A stretch of DNA of 64,000 bases from Bretschneidera sinensis. Taxonomy: Eukaryota > Streptophyta > Magnoliopsida > Brassicales > Akaniaceae. Shown piece by piece: positions 22,935 through 35,587 of this stretch; the stretch's first letter is position 1, and each line of letters starts with the position of its first letter. The DNA lies in contig CM043698.1 in assembly GCA_023935145.1 (NCBI GenBank), forward strand, positions 147,516,125 to 147,580,124, read 5' to 3'. Under the pieces are notes generated by a model that saw nothing but the letters and a program-made list of their open reading frames with translations, made no database searches and was not told the origin of the DNA. The position numbers and the translations under genes are program-made.

Positions 22935-22946
22935 GATATCCTAACA

Positions 22947-24740
22947 AATATCAGATGGTAGGTTAAGATATATAAATATCTTCCTAATTAGATTTGACTG
23001 CCTACTTATTTAGTTTTCTATTTAGATATAGTTTCCTACTTCTAGTATAATTATGTTTCCTAATTCTGATGGGTTTTATACCTGTAAACAATATATAAGT
23101 TTGTCTATTGTAATCCTACACACATTAATGTAATTTCTTTTCCATCTCTCTTACTTAAACAAAAAACGAATAAACAAAGCGAGTCTCAATAATAATATTT
23201 TTGTCATCTTATATCGAATGGTAATCTTATCAGTACCAATATTAGTGCACCATATAGTTTTGTGAAAATGTTCGAACTAGAGTGTGTAATTTTAGGTGCT
23301 AGAATGCTGCCCTACAAGCTCAATGATACTTAAGACTTTTGATTCTATTATCTCTGGTCTAATCAATCCATCTACTTGATTTATATATGTTTTCTTTCGA
23401 CAATATAATTATGTGGATGCATAAACCTGATGTTAATTAAAAAAATCAAACAAGATGTATCGAATTAAAGATTTTGTTGACGTGGATAAAAATACATCAT
23501 TCAATAAAAGTCGGATACGTAGTAAACTTTAGGGTTAATTGGTAATTTTTCACCACAGACTTAGTCTCAAAGATATAAGAGACATTTGGCTTGCAACCAC
23601 AACATCACTCTCAAAGAGTAAAATGGTATTTTCACAGGTAAAATTCTTAACCCTATAAAAGGTCAATTATTCCAAATATCATATTATTTCACACTCTCTC
23701 CTAAGTATTCCATTCTCTTGATCTCTGCCTTCACTTCATCTTTAATCATCGGTTAACTTAAACATCAGAGAGTCCTATCTGGAGAATAAAACTTCAGTCG
23801 ATTTTTCTTTTTTAAATGATCCCGTGCTCTTCTGATGTGAATCCGACTTCAGTTTACAACCGAGCTTAAAAAGATTACCCTTGTCTTCATTTCTTTTTTT
23901 AGTAACCAATGAATCGGTTTAAACTTCAACCAATTTTGATGGACACGCCCTGAACTCTAAACCTCAAAGTGCATGACCTTTGTCTTCATTTCAGCATCAA
24001 CATTTGTAATCCAAATTTATTCTTGCCCAAACGACTTTTAATTGGACAAAGAATAATCAACAGAACACTACTAATTGTTAATTGTCCAACACTTCATTTG
24101 CTTTAATTATTAATTGCTCAATTACAACACTTTATTTGCTTTATATTTGCTTACATAAAAAACTACACTTTATTTGCTTGAATAAGTATATATACCAGAC
24201 ATAATTAGTAGGACAAGAGAAATGTTTATAAATCCAATTCCTTTGCCATGCAAACCTTCAATTCGGGTTGTTAATTTTTTTTTTGACAAATTGAGGGTTT
24301 CGGTCAGACTTTGGAGGGTTATAAGAAATTTTCAAATATTATTTCCCTTTATATAAAACAAATTCCATACAGTGATTTAAGGTTTAACTTTCTTTTACCC
24401 TCCCTTATTTTAGCTGTAAAAACCCTATCAAAACGGTAGTCCCCAGATAGAATAGTCTGGTACATCAGTCGTAAACCTGGCTTATCAATCTCACGCTAGG
24501 CTATCAAAGTGGAGTCTATTGTCCTGACATAATTGGGTAGTTCTAGGCTTTGTTTGGTTTTCAGTTAAGAGCAGCTTATTTTAATTTAAATTGTAGTTTA
24601 ATGATTAAAATTATAACTTAAATTGAAATAAGTTGTACTTAATTGGAAACCAATGCCGCCATAGTTTACCCAATTTTTTTTTTAATAAATTATGGATTTG
24701 TGCCAAATCCATTTTACTCATGTGGCGTGAGTTGATAAGT
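22947..24740. other. Repeat-rich intergenic DNA
   Basis: It begins with the second AATAT of TRIM copy 2. From about 22965 to 23170 it holds an LTR-like segment related to 10793-11060 (ggttaagatatataaatatc, then a gtttcctacttctag-type run and a TATA-like region). The rest is AT-rich with no recognisable gene. Confidence 0.5.
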
Positions 24741-24744
24741 TGAG

Positions 24745-24748
<4 letters not shown>

Positions 24749-24781
<33 letters not shown>
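24749..24781. repeat. (TA)n microsatellite
   Basis: A pure alternating TA run of about 33 bases. Similar pure or near-pure runs occur at 25461-25487, 30132-30163 (TA then CA), 33483-33508, 35549-35584 and 52606-52649. Confidence 0.9.
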
Positions 24782-24785
<4 letters not shown>

Positions 24786-24859
24786 ATGATTTTTAAAATA
24801 AATTTGGATTTAAGTTTGGAGTATTTTAGAAAATCAAAAGAAAGGAGAAAAGAAAAGGA

Positions 24860-25420
24860 AATCGAGTCGTGACTCATTCAGTCAATTGAATGATTGATTC
24901 GGTCGACTGAATGGAAGGCAGAAACTCTTTGTTACTTGTTCAATCGACTGAAAAAATGATCCAGTCAACTGAATATTCGAAAAATTTGAATTTTCTGAAC
25001 ATTAAATGACACTTGCTCATGAACATGAGTGTCTTTTGAAAAGATATACTTAGTTATATCAGTTTAATTCAAATTATTATTGAACCAAAATGTCTCTTAT
25101 GAAAAGATACTAATTAAACACTAGGTGTTTAACTGTCATAGCTTACAGGATTCATATTTTCTTTCTTATTATTCTTCTCATTCTCTCAAAAACTGATTTT
25201 CTTATGCTTCGAAATTCTGCAAATTTTCAAACATAAATGTTCTTCATCCATAAACTCATAGAAAGTGCTGTTGGTTGTTCTTTACGAGTGCAAAGTGTAG
25301 AACAACAACAGAGTTTCATTGTATCTTAAAGGAAATTCTTCAGAAACCTTCTTGCTCTGGTGATGGGCGAATTAAACCTTAAAGAAAACGACTTGGTTAT
25401 ACCTTGAAGCCTTCCATTCT
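24860..25420 (-). mobile_element. Decayed LTR-like segment with TCAGTCGACTGA palindromes
   Basis: Four imperfect copies of a 12-base palindrome close to TCAGTCGACTGA lie between 24875 and 24980 (tcagtcaattga, cggtcgactgaa, caatcgactgaa, cagtcaactgaa). Farther on, the phrase gttggttgttctttacgagtg (25270-25290) and the approach to gatgggcgaattaaaccttaa resemble R/U5 sequence of plant Copia LTRs. No ends, coding region or target duplication were found, and the orientation is uncertain. Confidence 0.35.
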
Positions 25421-25461
25421 TTCGTATATTTTGATAAACAACCCTCGTAAATTCTCCAACA

Positions 25462-25492
<31 letters not shown>

Positions 25493-25499
25493 CTCCCAA

Positions 25500-27470
25500 A
25501 CATAAGGCAAGTTCAAAATCCATCACAACTGCAAAGAATTTGATCCATTGGGCCTCATTTTTAAGGCCTTTTCAAGAATAAATAAGCCCATAGCTGCATG
25601 CATGCACCCAAAAATTAATTATTGACCTGTTACTAGAATTCTTGAAACAGGTTGCAAGGGTATATAACTGATGTCCAATGGCCTGTAATTTGTATGCATG
25701 TTTTCTGATAAAAAGTTCAAAAGTAAGGAAAGATAAAGGAAACCAGGATGGAAAACAACAAAAACATCACTAACACTAGTACAATTAAAGATATTATCAT
25801 TATGCATTAGCAACACTGGTGATTGTGCTAGACTGCTAGTGATAATTAATCATGGCAGCGAGTACAATATTAATTAAGAAATTGTTAGGGTTACTGGTCT
25901 GTCATCAACAAGCCAATAGGCTTAAATCTTAACCGTACACGTGTCAGCCAGTTAATTCTTGATTGCTGATGTTAAGTATTGTTATTGGGCATTCATAATG
26001 TTTTAATTTCAATTAAGCTGTTACATGCATGATCTTCAGTACTGTTCATTACTCTATACATATATACATATATATAAAATTAATTCTTTTGAGGGTCAAC
26101 TAGCTCATGCTCATCTAGAATACTGCATTATATGCCTACCCTTCCACCTTAAAAGAGTCAAAATCAAAGTATTAAATAGTAGTATGAGGGTACAAATTAA
26201 TTTATGAGTAGTCAAGCTTTAAATCGGTTAATTTTGTTTTCTGTGGCACCTAATGGACACCATTGATAGTTATTTCTTTGTATAGAATTGATTGGAAGCC
26301 ATCAAGCACTGTAGTCTTAACCTTGTGACCATGTAGAATTGGAATGAAATAAGATTAGCACTGAAAAATTGAAGATTTTAAGAGAAATTCTTTTTGGATC
26401 CGGAGTCTCAATTTAAAATATCTGAATAGGAGGCATAAGGCATTGTTTTATAGTAAGAATTTATTTATCTTTTCATGCCATTAGATATTGGTGCCTAATG
26501 TCTTCCGTCCATGTAACTCCCATTGTTCTGGTCTTGCTAAACTTTTTTCAGTTCGAACGATATTAAGCTTATGATTAAGTGCTTGCAATTTTGTGGGTAT
26601 ACAGAATATATTACTTTATGTATAATTAAAATAAATAGAATTTCCAAATGATAATTAATGGGTAATAGTCCTTTTTTCTATGTGAATATTTTTGGAAATT
26701 TTGTTTTTTTATACACTGTGTTGAAGAAATTTATTCAATCAAGTAGTTTATCCCCGCTAAGGTTAAAGGCTTGCACTATTTTTGTTCTTTTTTTCACTGC
26801 GTTGAAGCAATTTATTCAAAAGTCATTTAAACCTTGACCAAACTTTTCTTTTTAAGTGCTTAAATTATTATTTTCATCAATGTAAAGGCTCGGTACAGCC
26901 TTAGAGGAGATTATGTGAATTAATTAGATCTTATACCATACCCTATGCACATATTAACCTACACGTAGATGATCTTTATATATAGATTCCGAAATTATAT
27001 ATAACTAAACCTACCCTAAACTCAGGTTAATTTTACAGGCTATTTCTATAGTCACTAAAATTTTAAATATTTCATGGTGTCAATTGCGTGAGAAATTTTT
27101 GTTTGGCACATGTGATACATGACACAAGAGTTCATTTTATCATTGGATAGTATAAGAAGAAAAAAAAAGAGATATTTTCTTTTAATCCAACAAGATGAAC
27201 TTTTGTACCATGTATCTTTCGTGAATCTAAATTAGATAAGAATTTTTCAAATTACGCTAATCTACTCAATAATAATTGCTTTGATGATGGAAGCGTAATT
27301 ATATTTATATAGAAAAAAATAATTAAATAATTAATTAATGGTAATAGTGCCGTTAATAAAGGAAGAAAATAATGTGACCATAGAGAAGAAAAATCACTTT
27401 CATAGGTCCCATATCATGTCTCCTCGTTAGATTTATCATCTTCATTTTTTCTTTCCTTCTCCTCTCTTTC
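25500..27470. other. Intergenic DNA upstream of the ALOG gene
   Basis: AT-rich DNA without a recognisable coding region. The last 150 bases are pyrimidine-rich (ctcctctctttctctccaac near 27460-27480), which is common in plant core promoters and 5' UTRs, so the ALOG transcript probably starts there. Confidence 0.5.
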
Positions 27471-27543
27471 TCTCCAACAATAAAAGATTCCTCCCCTTTC
27501 TCTAGCTCCAAATTACTTATTGATTAATTAAGCTTTCAATTTC

Positions 27544-27633
27544 ATGAGGGAAAGATGTCAAGCAACAACAAAGGGAAAGATATCGCGGAAGGATCATCTT
27601 CAACTGATCACCATCAAAGCCCGCCTCCATTAA
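27544..27633 (+). promoter_or_regulatory. Overlapping upstream ORF on the ALOG mRNA
   Basis: An ATG at 27544, 11 bases before the main start, opens a 29-codon frame in a different register. It ends with TAA at 27631-27633, inside the main coding sequence. If the transcript starts upstream of it, ribosomes that use this ATG would bypass the ALOG start. Its context (tttcATGagg) is weaker than that of the main ATG (aagATGtc), which has A at -3, so leaky scanning is plausible. Confidence 0.55.
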
Positions 27634-28079
27634 GTCGATATGAATCACAAAAGAGAAGAGATTGGAATACTTTTGGTCAGTACTTGAGGAACCAAAGACC
27701 TCCTGTTGGTTTATCAACTTGCAACTCAAATCATGTGCTTGAATTTCTTAGATACCTCGATCAATTTGGGAAGACTAAAGTTCACTTTCAAGGGTGTGTT
27801 TTTTTCGGACAACCTGAGCCGCCAGGGCCTTGTACTTGTCCTCTTAAGCAAGCTTGGGGGAGCCTTGATGCGCTCATCGGTAGGTTAAGAGCTGCTTACG
27901 AGGAGAATGGTGGGTTGCCAGAGACTAACCCTTTTGCAAGTGGTGGTATTAGAATGTATTTAAGGGAAGTGAGGGATTCACAAGCTAAGGCAAGAGGGAT
28001 TCCTTATAAGAAGAAGAAGAAGAAGAAGAATCCAATTATGAAGGCGAACGACAATAACTCCAACTTCCCTATGCAGTAA
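27555..28079 (+). CDS. ALOG-domain (LSH) transcription factor, LSH10-like
   Basis: The gene encodes a complete 174-residue protein in one exon. The ALOG domain spans about residues 27-153, from [19 protein letters not shown] through [11 protein letters not shown] and [20 protein letters not shown] to [14 protein letters not shown]. It includes the zinc-ribbon insert (H77, C81, C93, C95) seen in this family. K152-K158 form a seven-lysine nuclear localisation signal. ALOG/LSH proteins derive from a recombinase-like DNA-binding domain and act as nuclear regulators of lateral-organ boundaries, meristem activity and light responses. The short N terminus (MSSNNKGKD) and the [11 protein letters not shown] end most resemble the Arabidopsis LSH10 branch, as I recall it. 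The start is supported by the conserved N terminus. No neighbour relates to its role. Confidence 0.95.
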   Translation: MSSNNKGKDIAEGSSSTDHHQSPPPLSRYESQKRRDWNTFGQYLRNQRPPVGLSTCNSNHVLEFLRYLDQFGKTKVHFQGCVFFGQPEPPGPCTCPLKQAWGSLDALIGRLRAAYEENGGLPETNPFASGGIRMYLREVRDSQAKARGIPYKKKKKKKNPIMKANDNNSNFPMQ

Positions 28080-31000
28080 TCTTGATTTTATCCTATGCTT
28101 TTTCTTCCCTATAAAATGGTAATTAAATTAACTTTCTCTATTTATAATATAGTTCTAGATTATGTAGCTATAGCTAGGCCCTTTTTTTTAACATTGATGT
28201 ACATGTTGCTACTATTTTACTACTTACTAGTTAGATCTGATTATTGCAAGAATTTTGACATTATGAAATGATAATATATAAGAAAAAAGTTGAACATTTT
28301 AGTGATATCCACAGATTTATATGGTTTATAATTAGATCAGTTTGGGTAATTGAAATTCCTTTTGGTCAAAATATAATCTGTACAAGATTTTTTTAAATGA
28401 AGAAGTTAAAAGGAGAGAAATTTTGTTGATTGGTCTGTGGTATATATTCATAATATTGAAATTTAGGCTACTAGCAACAACGCCCTTCATATTATAAACC
28501 CTAGGCCAAGTGCCTCAAAACCCTAAATTTGGGTAGTAGTTGCTTTAAGAGAGACAATATCACATAAATGTAAGAGTACCCATTAATTAACTTTACCTTA
28601 AAATCTTCTACAAAATTAAACATTAGATGCTACGATTTTAATGAAAAGATCTCCCTCTCTCTCTCTCATTTATTCAAAATCAGAATTTTTCTTTTGTTTT
28701 CTAAATTTAATAAATCTCATTACTTGTTTGCTTTTCTCCAGTCTTAGTTCTTTTGGGATTATGTACGATCTTGTGCGCGCCATGAATGGGCACATCATTT
28801 CTGAATATTTATGCACAAACTTGTCAGAATATTAAGAAATTAAATTTAATTACATGATTGAAGATCTGAGGACAGTAGGATGAACCAAAATGTGCTTATT
28901 CAGTAATTTGTTTGTTTGTTTGTTGATGTAAATAGGCTTGGCTATTACTGTGAGTCTGTGATCATACATATTTCATATTATGCTAGAATATTAAATCCAT
29001 TTGTGTTGCTTTATCATGGTTTTATTTAGAAAAATTCTGTACCTTTTTTGTTTTTAATTCTCCATTTATGTGAATGTCCTTTTCTTTGTAATCCTAATAT
29101 GTAATTCACCTTTGAGCTTGAATCTGATTGTGTTTTGTCTTAATCAAGTGCTAATTCCTTACACTATTATATTAACGCGCAAACAATGATTTGTTGCTAA
29201 GAATGTAAAGGGAGTGTTTCGATGATTGATATTTGATCATATGGAAAAGATACAATGCAAGTACGAAGCAATGTGAGGAGTGCACATAATAATTATGATT
29301 AATTTCACATAATTTGAGAAATTCATTTATCATCTTCTGAATTATTACCTAATTATTTACTAACATTGTCAACTAATCTCAATTAGCTATATATAAAATA
29401 TGGTTCTTTGTTTTGAAATGCATTGCATCTCTAATCTTTTATACATTTTTATTTTCTTTTCCAAATTTCGTCGCACCCTATATAATGTTTCACTTCTGAA
29501 TCCTAACTTATTGCAGGCCCTTAAATAAATTCGAAGCTTAAATTCGCAAAGTCCATTTCAGAGCTCTATGTATTACTGGATACTACAATCAAACTCTTCC
29601 TTGGATCGATCAAGCTCTTGATCATATTTCGATAATTGAAGCACTGTATGATTGTTTAAATAAGATTTAAAGGGTCAAGTTGGTCAAGATTAAACCAGGA
29701 ATTGAAGAGGGTAAGTTTCTTTTTCTCCTTCTTTTTTCCATTTATGGTTAATTAGTATATATTTTCCAATTGTAGTCATGTTGTTCAAAGAACTATTTCC
29801 AGGTATATGAATATTGATGCAAGACTATATACAAATATATATATCATAATGCAAGTCTTTTGAATATTTAATGATTGCATATATATAGAAGATACATAGT
29901 ATCTGGCTGCCACTAATTCAGTAAGATGTTTCTTTTTGTTAATTTCAAAAATATTATGGTTGTGTTAATTGGTTGTCTAGGATATATAGTAGTGTTATTT
30001 TCCAACAAGCATATACATGTCCATTGGAAAAGTTTATGCTTAGTTTTTCAATAATATTAAATATCATATTTGAATATATTTATAAACCAATTAGTGGATC
30101 TATATTATACAAAAGGGGCTCATCAATTAGGCTATATATATATATATATATACACACACATATAAGCATTTTATTTTTGTTTATTGGTATCCCCCACTTA
30201 CATAATATCTTGCCCCACATATTCATGCTTTGGTGTTATTGTTTACCATATATCTATCATTGGATTCTGCTTGAGTGTTCTTAATTAGTAATTGCATTAA
30301 TTACTTTACTTTAATGTACATTTCTCCCCTCCATCAATATTTCAAACTCTCTTTTTACTCTTTGAATTGAGCTGGATCTCTCACCAGTTACCATCACGCC
30401 TTTATTTTAAATCTAACACTGATTTTTCTCTAAAAAAGAGGATTATTTTGCTGAGAAATCAGGAATATGTTGAATAAAAAGTTTAGACATTTTGATAAAT
30501 TCATAGAGCATATATACTACTTATGGGATCATGTGGATTTGGACAACACCATTTGCTGTGAAATTTTACTTTGGTCATAGATTCCTATTTATAGCTAGCT
30601 AGCCCATAAACTTATACATCTGTTCTTTAATCTTCCCATAACCTTGCATAATTTCCTCTTGAGCTTGCTATTTTTTTTAAAAGTCTTTTGGTGAAAAAGA
30701 AATTTTAGTTGTCTAAAATTATCAACTTTAAAGCTATAATTAGTAGAGATTAAAAAGAGAAAGAGTGAAGAATAAAAAGTGAGTGGATCGATAACACTTT
30801 TCTATTGTTTGGAAGAAAATAAATTTTATAATATTATTATTTTATTTTTACACATATAAATCATAATTATCCTAATTTACGAGATTGAGAAATGAAAGCT
30901 AAAATAAAATTATTATTTTCTCTTTATTTTTTTATTTCCACTCTTCCATCAATTTTATCAAATATACGATGAAAAACATAATCATTTGATTTTTCATCCT

Positions 31001-34000
31001 CTCCCTCTTCCTTCCTCTCGTTTTTCTTTTATACCATGCAAAGCCTAAATAATTTTCTTTTCTCAGTTGTCCTTGATTACTTTTGCTGAATGCACATTTG
31101 GTTTGAGGGAAAATAGAAAGAAAGAAAAGGAAAGGGCATGTGGTACTCATTTGTCCTTTCTTTTCCTAATGAAGCTCTTTCCCCTTTTTTTTTCTTTTAT
31201 TCTCTTCTATCCGAACATATGGTAAGATTTTATTAAACACAATATAATCTTAGTCCCTCTTCTCATCTCCCTTGTGATAGGAAGTGCAGGAAACCTGGAT
31301 TTAAGTAACCATAATCCTACAATATATATTAATTAGGAAGATAAATCCTGAAAATGACAATTAATAATCATTTCGGTATTCTGCCCTACAATGACCATAT
31401 AATACAAAGGAAAAAAATGAAACCCTAAAATGCAAAATTTGAGTTATAATTAATATATATAAGGATATGTAGAAATCATCAAACAAACAAGACTGATCTG
31501 GGTATTCTGCCCTACACCTAAATTGGAATATTCCAAATTATATATAATCAGTACATGAGTCATGAGTGTATTCTGTAAACTATATAACTAAATACTTGGA
31601 AAAGAAAAGCAGACAACAATAGTACGATTATGAGATATTCATATAAAAGCAAACATTATAGTACTAATTATCCTGATAAAAAACATTATAGTACTAGAAC
31701 TGGAATTCATGACCAATAAAAAATGAAAATTTTAGTACAGGAACTCAGTCAAACAACTATATGAAATTTTGAATGATAAAGAAACTCGTAGACTTCAATG
31801 TGAGACAATGAGAATATATGGTACAATATTTCAGAAACCAAAAAACACAAAGTGAGATTCTTGAAAGTGAGAACTTAACAGAAAAATCACAAACTTGTTA
31901 TAAAGCTCCAAACAAAAGCAATTTCAAAACATCTTACGACATGTGAGAACAGTTTCCTTATAGTGAGGACATAGTGATGGGCCATGCTATCGAGGCATGT
32001 ACCTCCAAGTTGCACAAAATCCTCGACTGAAATTGGGATGATCACGATATAAAAAATACACTTACATCCCTTTAATTTTAAAAATAAATATGTTTGGATC
32101 CATGAATCTCTTATTCGGGTAATAAAAATGTCATTGAATCTCTATTTTCAAGTTTTAACAATGATAGTTAAAGATGTTCACACAACGGTGATACATAGGA
32201 CTCTCTTATTTCCAATGATTTTTTTTTATATGTAATGCAAAAAAGAAAATAGGGCTCGTGTGGTTGAATTTGTGCAAACTGTTTGACGAGTACAATAAAA
32301 CTTGTGATTTTTGAATTTTTTGACTTGTGATTGTTTGGTTGAAACTGACTTATGACAAAAGTAATGTTTGGATAACAATTTAAATCAGACTGATGAGATT
32401 AATTTTAAATCCTTCTTCTCCTTTTTCTTTAAGCCAAAGACAAAAGACGGTTAATATAGTTTCTCCAAGCATCTTCATTAATTAACCATTATGTACTATG
32501 GTTTTTTCTTTTTTTAAAATATGAATGTGCCTTCTATTTGCTGCCAAATTTTGAGTTCTTTGCTTAGAGAGTACGACCACTATATATTACTTGGAGTTAG
32601 TTGAGTAGGAGTGTTATTGTGGCACTTAGAGTTATTACAAATTAACCTTTTCATTATCAACATGGTATATAATAGGAGTTGGGACATTTTAATTAGAATC
32701 CACTGTTTTGACTGTTAATATGACAACAGAAAGTGACGAAGGGCGAGAGAATTTATTGCTCATTTATCTTATATTCATAGTTCACTCAATAAATTTTTAG
32801 TGTATATAAAATCCATATGATCTAGTTTACTTACCCATGCTATGAACCTTTTTTTAAATAATTTTTAATATGTATTTTTATTGCAATGTTTCTTTAAAGG
32901 TGACTGGATTATATTTTTATATTATTTATGTTTTTACATAGGTTTTATTGTTATCATTAGTGACTAATACATATATGTTGCTTTAAAAAAAATTAATATT
33001 TTATTATGTTTAGCGTAATTGGTAAAATGGATGGGAAGTAAAGGGAATGTTAGGTGTAAATTAATTTAGTTTTTATTAATATATTATCTTTGAAAAAAAT
33101 AAATTTAATCAACTTTGAAATAATTTTTTAAATTTTTTAGTATTAATGCACCATGTGATTTTTTGATGGACATAGTTCTATAAAAAATATTGAAACCTAT
33201 ATAGAAAATAAAAAAATTATATTAATGAATTTTTTTAACAATTGATACTTTTAGCAACCATGTGTCAATAGGTTAAAACTTTTTTTTAAAAAGAAAATAT
33301 AAAGTGATTGATTATATATTAAAGATGATGTAATAATATATAATATAATTTTTTAGCTATTTAATTGTGTTTATTAAAAGAATTAATTTATATTTATTAT
33401 ATATTTTACTTAATTCATATTTATTATATTATATTATGATTGATAAAAAAATAAATCATAACAACAAAATAAATGATTTTATTATATATATATATATATA
33501 TATATATTAAATGTGAGAAAAATTAATAATACTATTAATGAATAATTTCTCAGGGGCATATAGGGTGGGATTGTGGTCGTATTTCCACAGGCAAAATAAC
33601 AGGGTTCACATGAGCATGCCCTTGATTGGATTTTATTATCAACTTCCCACGGGCGAATGGAGTAGAACTAACCATTTTAATACACCATTAATACGTTAAT
33701 GCAGAGACTCAAATCTCCTAACACATTCCCTAATGGGATGCCCCAATACAAAATAGCAGGGGAACTGGGTAAGCCAATTGGGCTTTAGTTACTTTTCTCC
33801 AGTTTCCCAGCACAGGTGGTGGAACTCCTTAGCTGAAGCTAAACGAAAGCAGAATGCTCATTTTTATATATCAACCACAGTACTAGTCTAGATGCAGTTT
33901 TATTTTAACCAGGAATGAAAAAGTACAGTAATTCCCTTATTTCAAAATTTTAATGTCTGCTGGCTGCATGAGTCTGTGTTAAGCTTGCAAGTGTGGTTGC

Positions 34001-35541
34001 ACATAAAAATGGAGACGAAGAACATGGTTGATGCCAAGAGGTTACCATGTCCTTTTGTAACTCCAAGTGAAGGAGCAAACTTCATAAATAGTACTAATGT
34101 GTGAGGGCTCACAACTCAAGTTCTAGGGTTAAAGTTCTTTTTGGAATTCTAAGTTTAAGGAAGTGAGGAAACTTAGAAAGCAAGGTAAATAAATTTTCTC
34201 TTTTTCGTGCTAGTGTATTTTTTATTGAGGGGTTTTTTTTTCAAGAAAAAGAGTCTGATAAACAACCTTTTTTTTTTAATCTTTTTACTCACATTATTAT
34301 ATACATTATCCTTTTTTCACATTTGCATGTTACCTGGTTATTAATTGATTGTTTTATTTTAACACCGTTTATGAGCTGTTTATCACTTTACCTATTAAAA
34401 AAACATTTATGTCACTAGTCAAATTTTGGTGGTGTCAATATCTTTATTAGATATGAAAATTGACGTAAGACGTATAGATTTTGATAGAAATGACGTAACT
34501 AGTAAGAAACCACTTGTAGTGTGAATCGAGTATAATATGACATATTCATAAGATTCTTTTGAAAATAAGATAAAATTTCAAAAAATTTCGTAGACATGAC
34601 ATAATTAATGAGATCTTTTTATTTACGAATTACCCATAACTTTTATTAGCGTGAATTGCGCTCAGAATGACATTAATATGATTCTCTTGCGGTGCATTTG
34701 AGATGGAGGCTATTGAAGGGGAAAGGAGGAGATTGGGTACTATGCTTTGTTTTGAGAGTTTTTTTTTTAATTGGGAGGATTTAATAATTTCACAATCCCC
34801 TCCAAACCCCCATTTTTAATACTCTGTAACTCTAAATTTTGAAAGATATGAGAGGAGAAGAGGATTGGGAGTTATAGTTATATTGTGTAATTTCATATTT
34901 CACCTTTTTCTAATGGTTTAAATTTATAAAGAATTGCATATTTGTAATATAACAATTATAACTTATCAACTCTCTTGCCCGTCCCTCCTAACCCTCTCAT
35001 TCTTTATTTTTAACATCCAAGCAAGGTAGGGTAACCACCCTATACCTCCAAACTCCCAAACACAATAATAGGGGGTGTTTGATTTTGTTAGAAAAAAGGT
35101 TTTCTTGAGATTAGTTGAGTGTTTATTATTTTTTTCTTCAGTTTCCGTTAACTACGAAATAACTTTCTTAAAACAATCATTTATACATCAAAAGTGAGAA
35201 TGTAATTCCTCGTAGATGTTCTTACTTTTCGTAAATGAAGGAAACATTGCCTTTACCTTTTTTTCAATAATATTGAGGAAACACATTTAAATAACAACAC
35301 TCAAAATCATGTTTTTGTTAATTTCCTTTCAATTTCATTGATTTGTGTACTTCTATCAATGTGTAATTTCCACTGCATTTAATTTTTTTAAAAAATAATT
35401 ATAATTAGTTTTTGATATATGAAATAAAAATTTTGACCTGAGAAAATATTAAACGTGTTTTGGATTTTAATGTTTTTAACAAAACACCAAAATACACATT
35501 GGTCAGACTGAAGGACCACATTTGTAATTTATCCTAGGAAA

Positions 35542-35587
<46 letters not shown>

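Larger units (their letters stand above)
11661..22946 (-). mobile_element. TRIM-like element, copy 2, split by a Copia insertion
   Basis: This is the same family as 7336-7755. The left terminal repeat starts at 11661 (tattaaggtt, a decayed tgttaagg). The right repeat starts at 12004 (tgttaaggtt), is cut at 12183 by the Copia element, and resumes after the duplicated target at 22940-22946, ending cctaaca. Just left of the right repeat is ttttgataccact (complement of TGGTATCA), the initiator-tRNA-Met primer site of a minus-strand element. The 5 bp on each side of the reconstructed element match: AATAT at 11656-11660 and 22947-22951. With the insert removed, the element would be just over 500 bp. 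Confidence 0.7.

Noticed and set aside
30690..31245. AT-rich segment suspected to be a MITE.
   Set aside because: I could not pair its ends as terminal inverted repeats.
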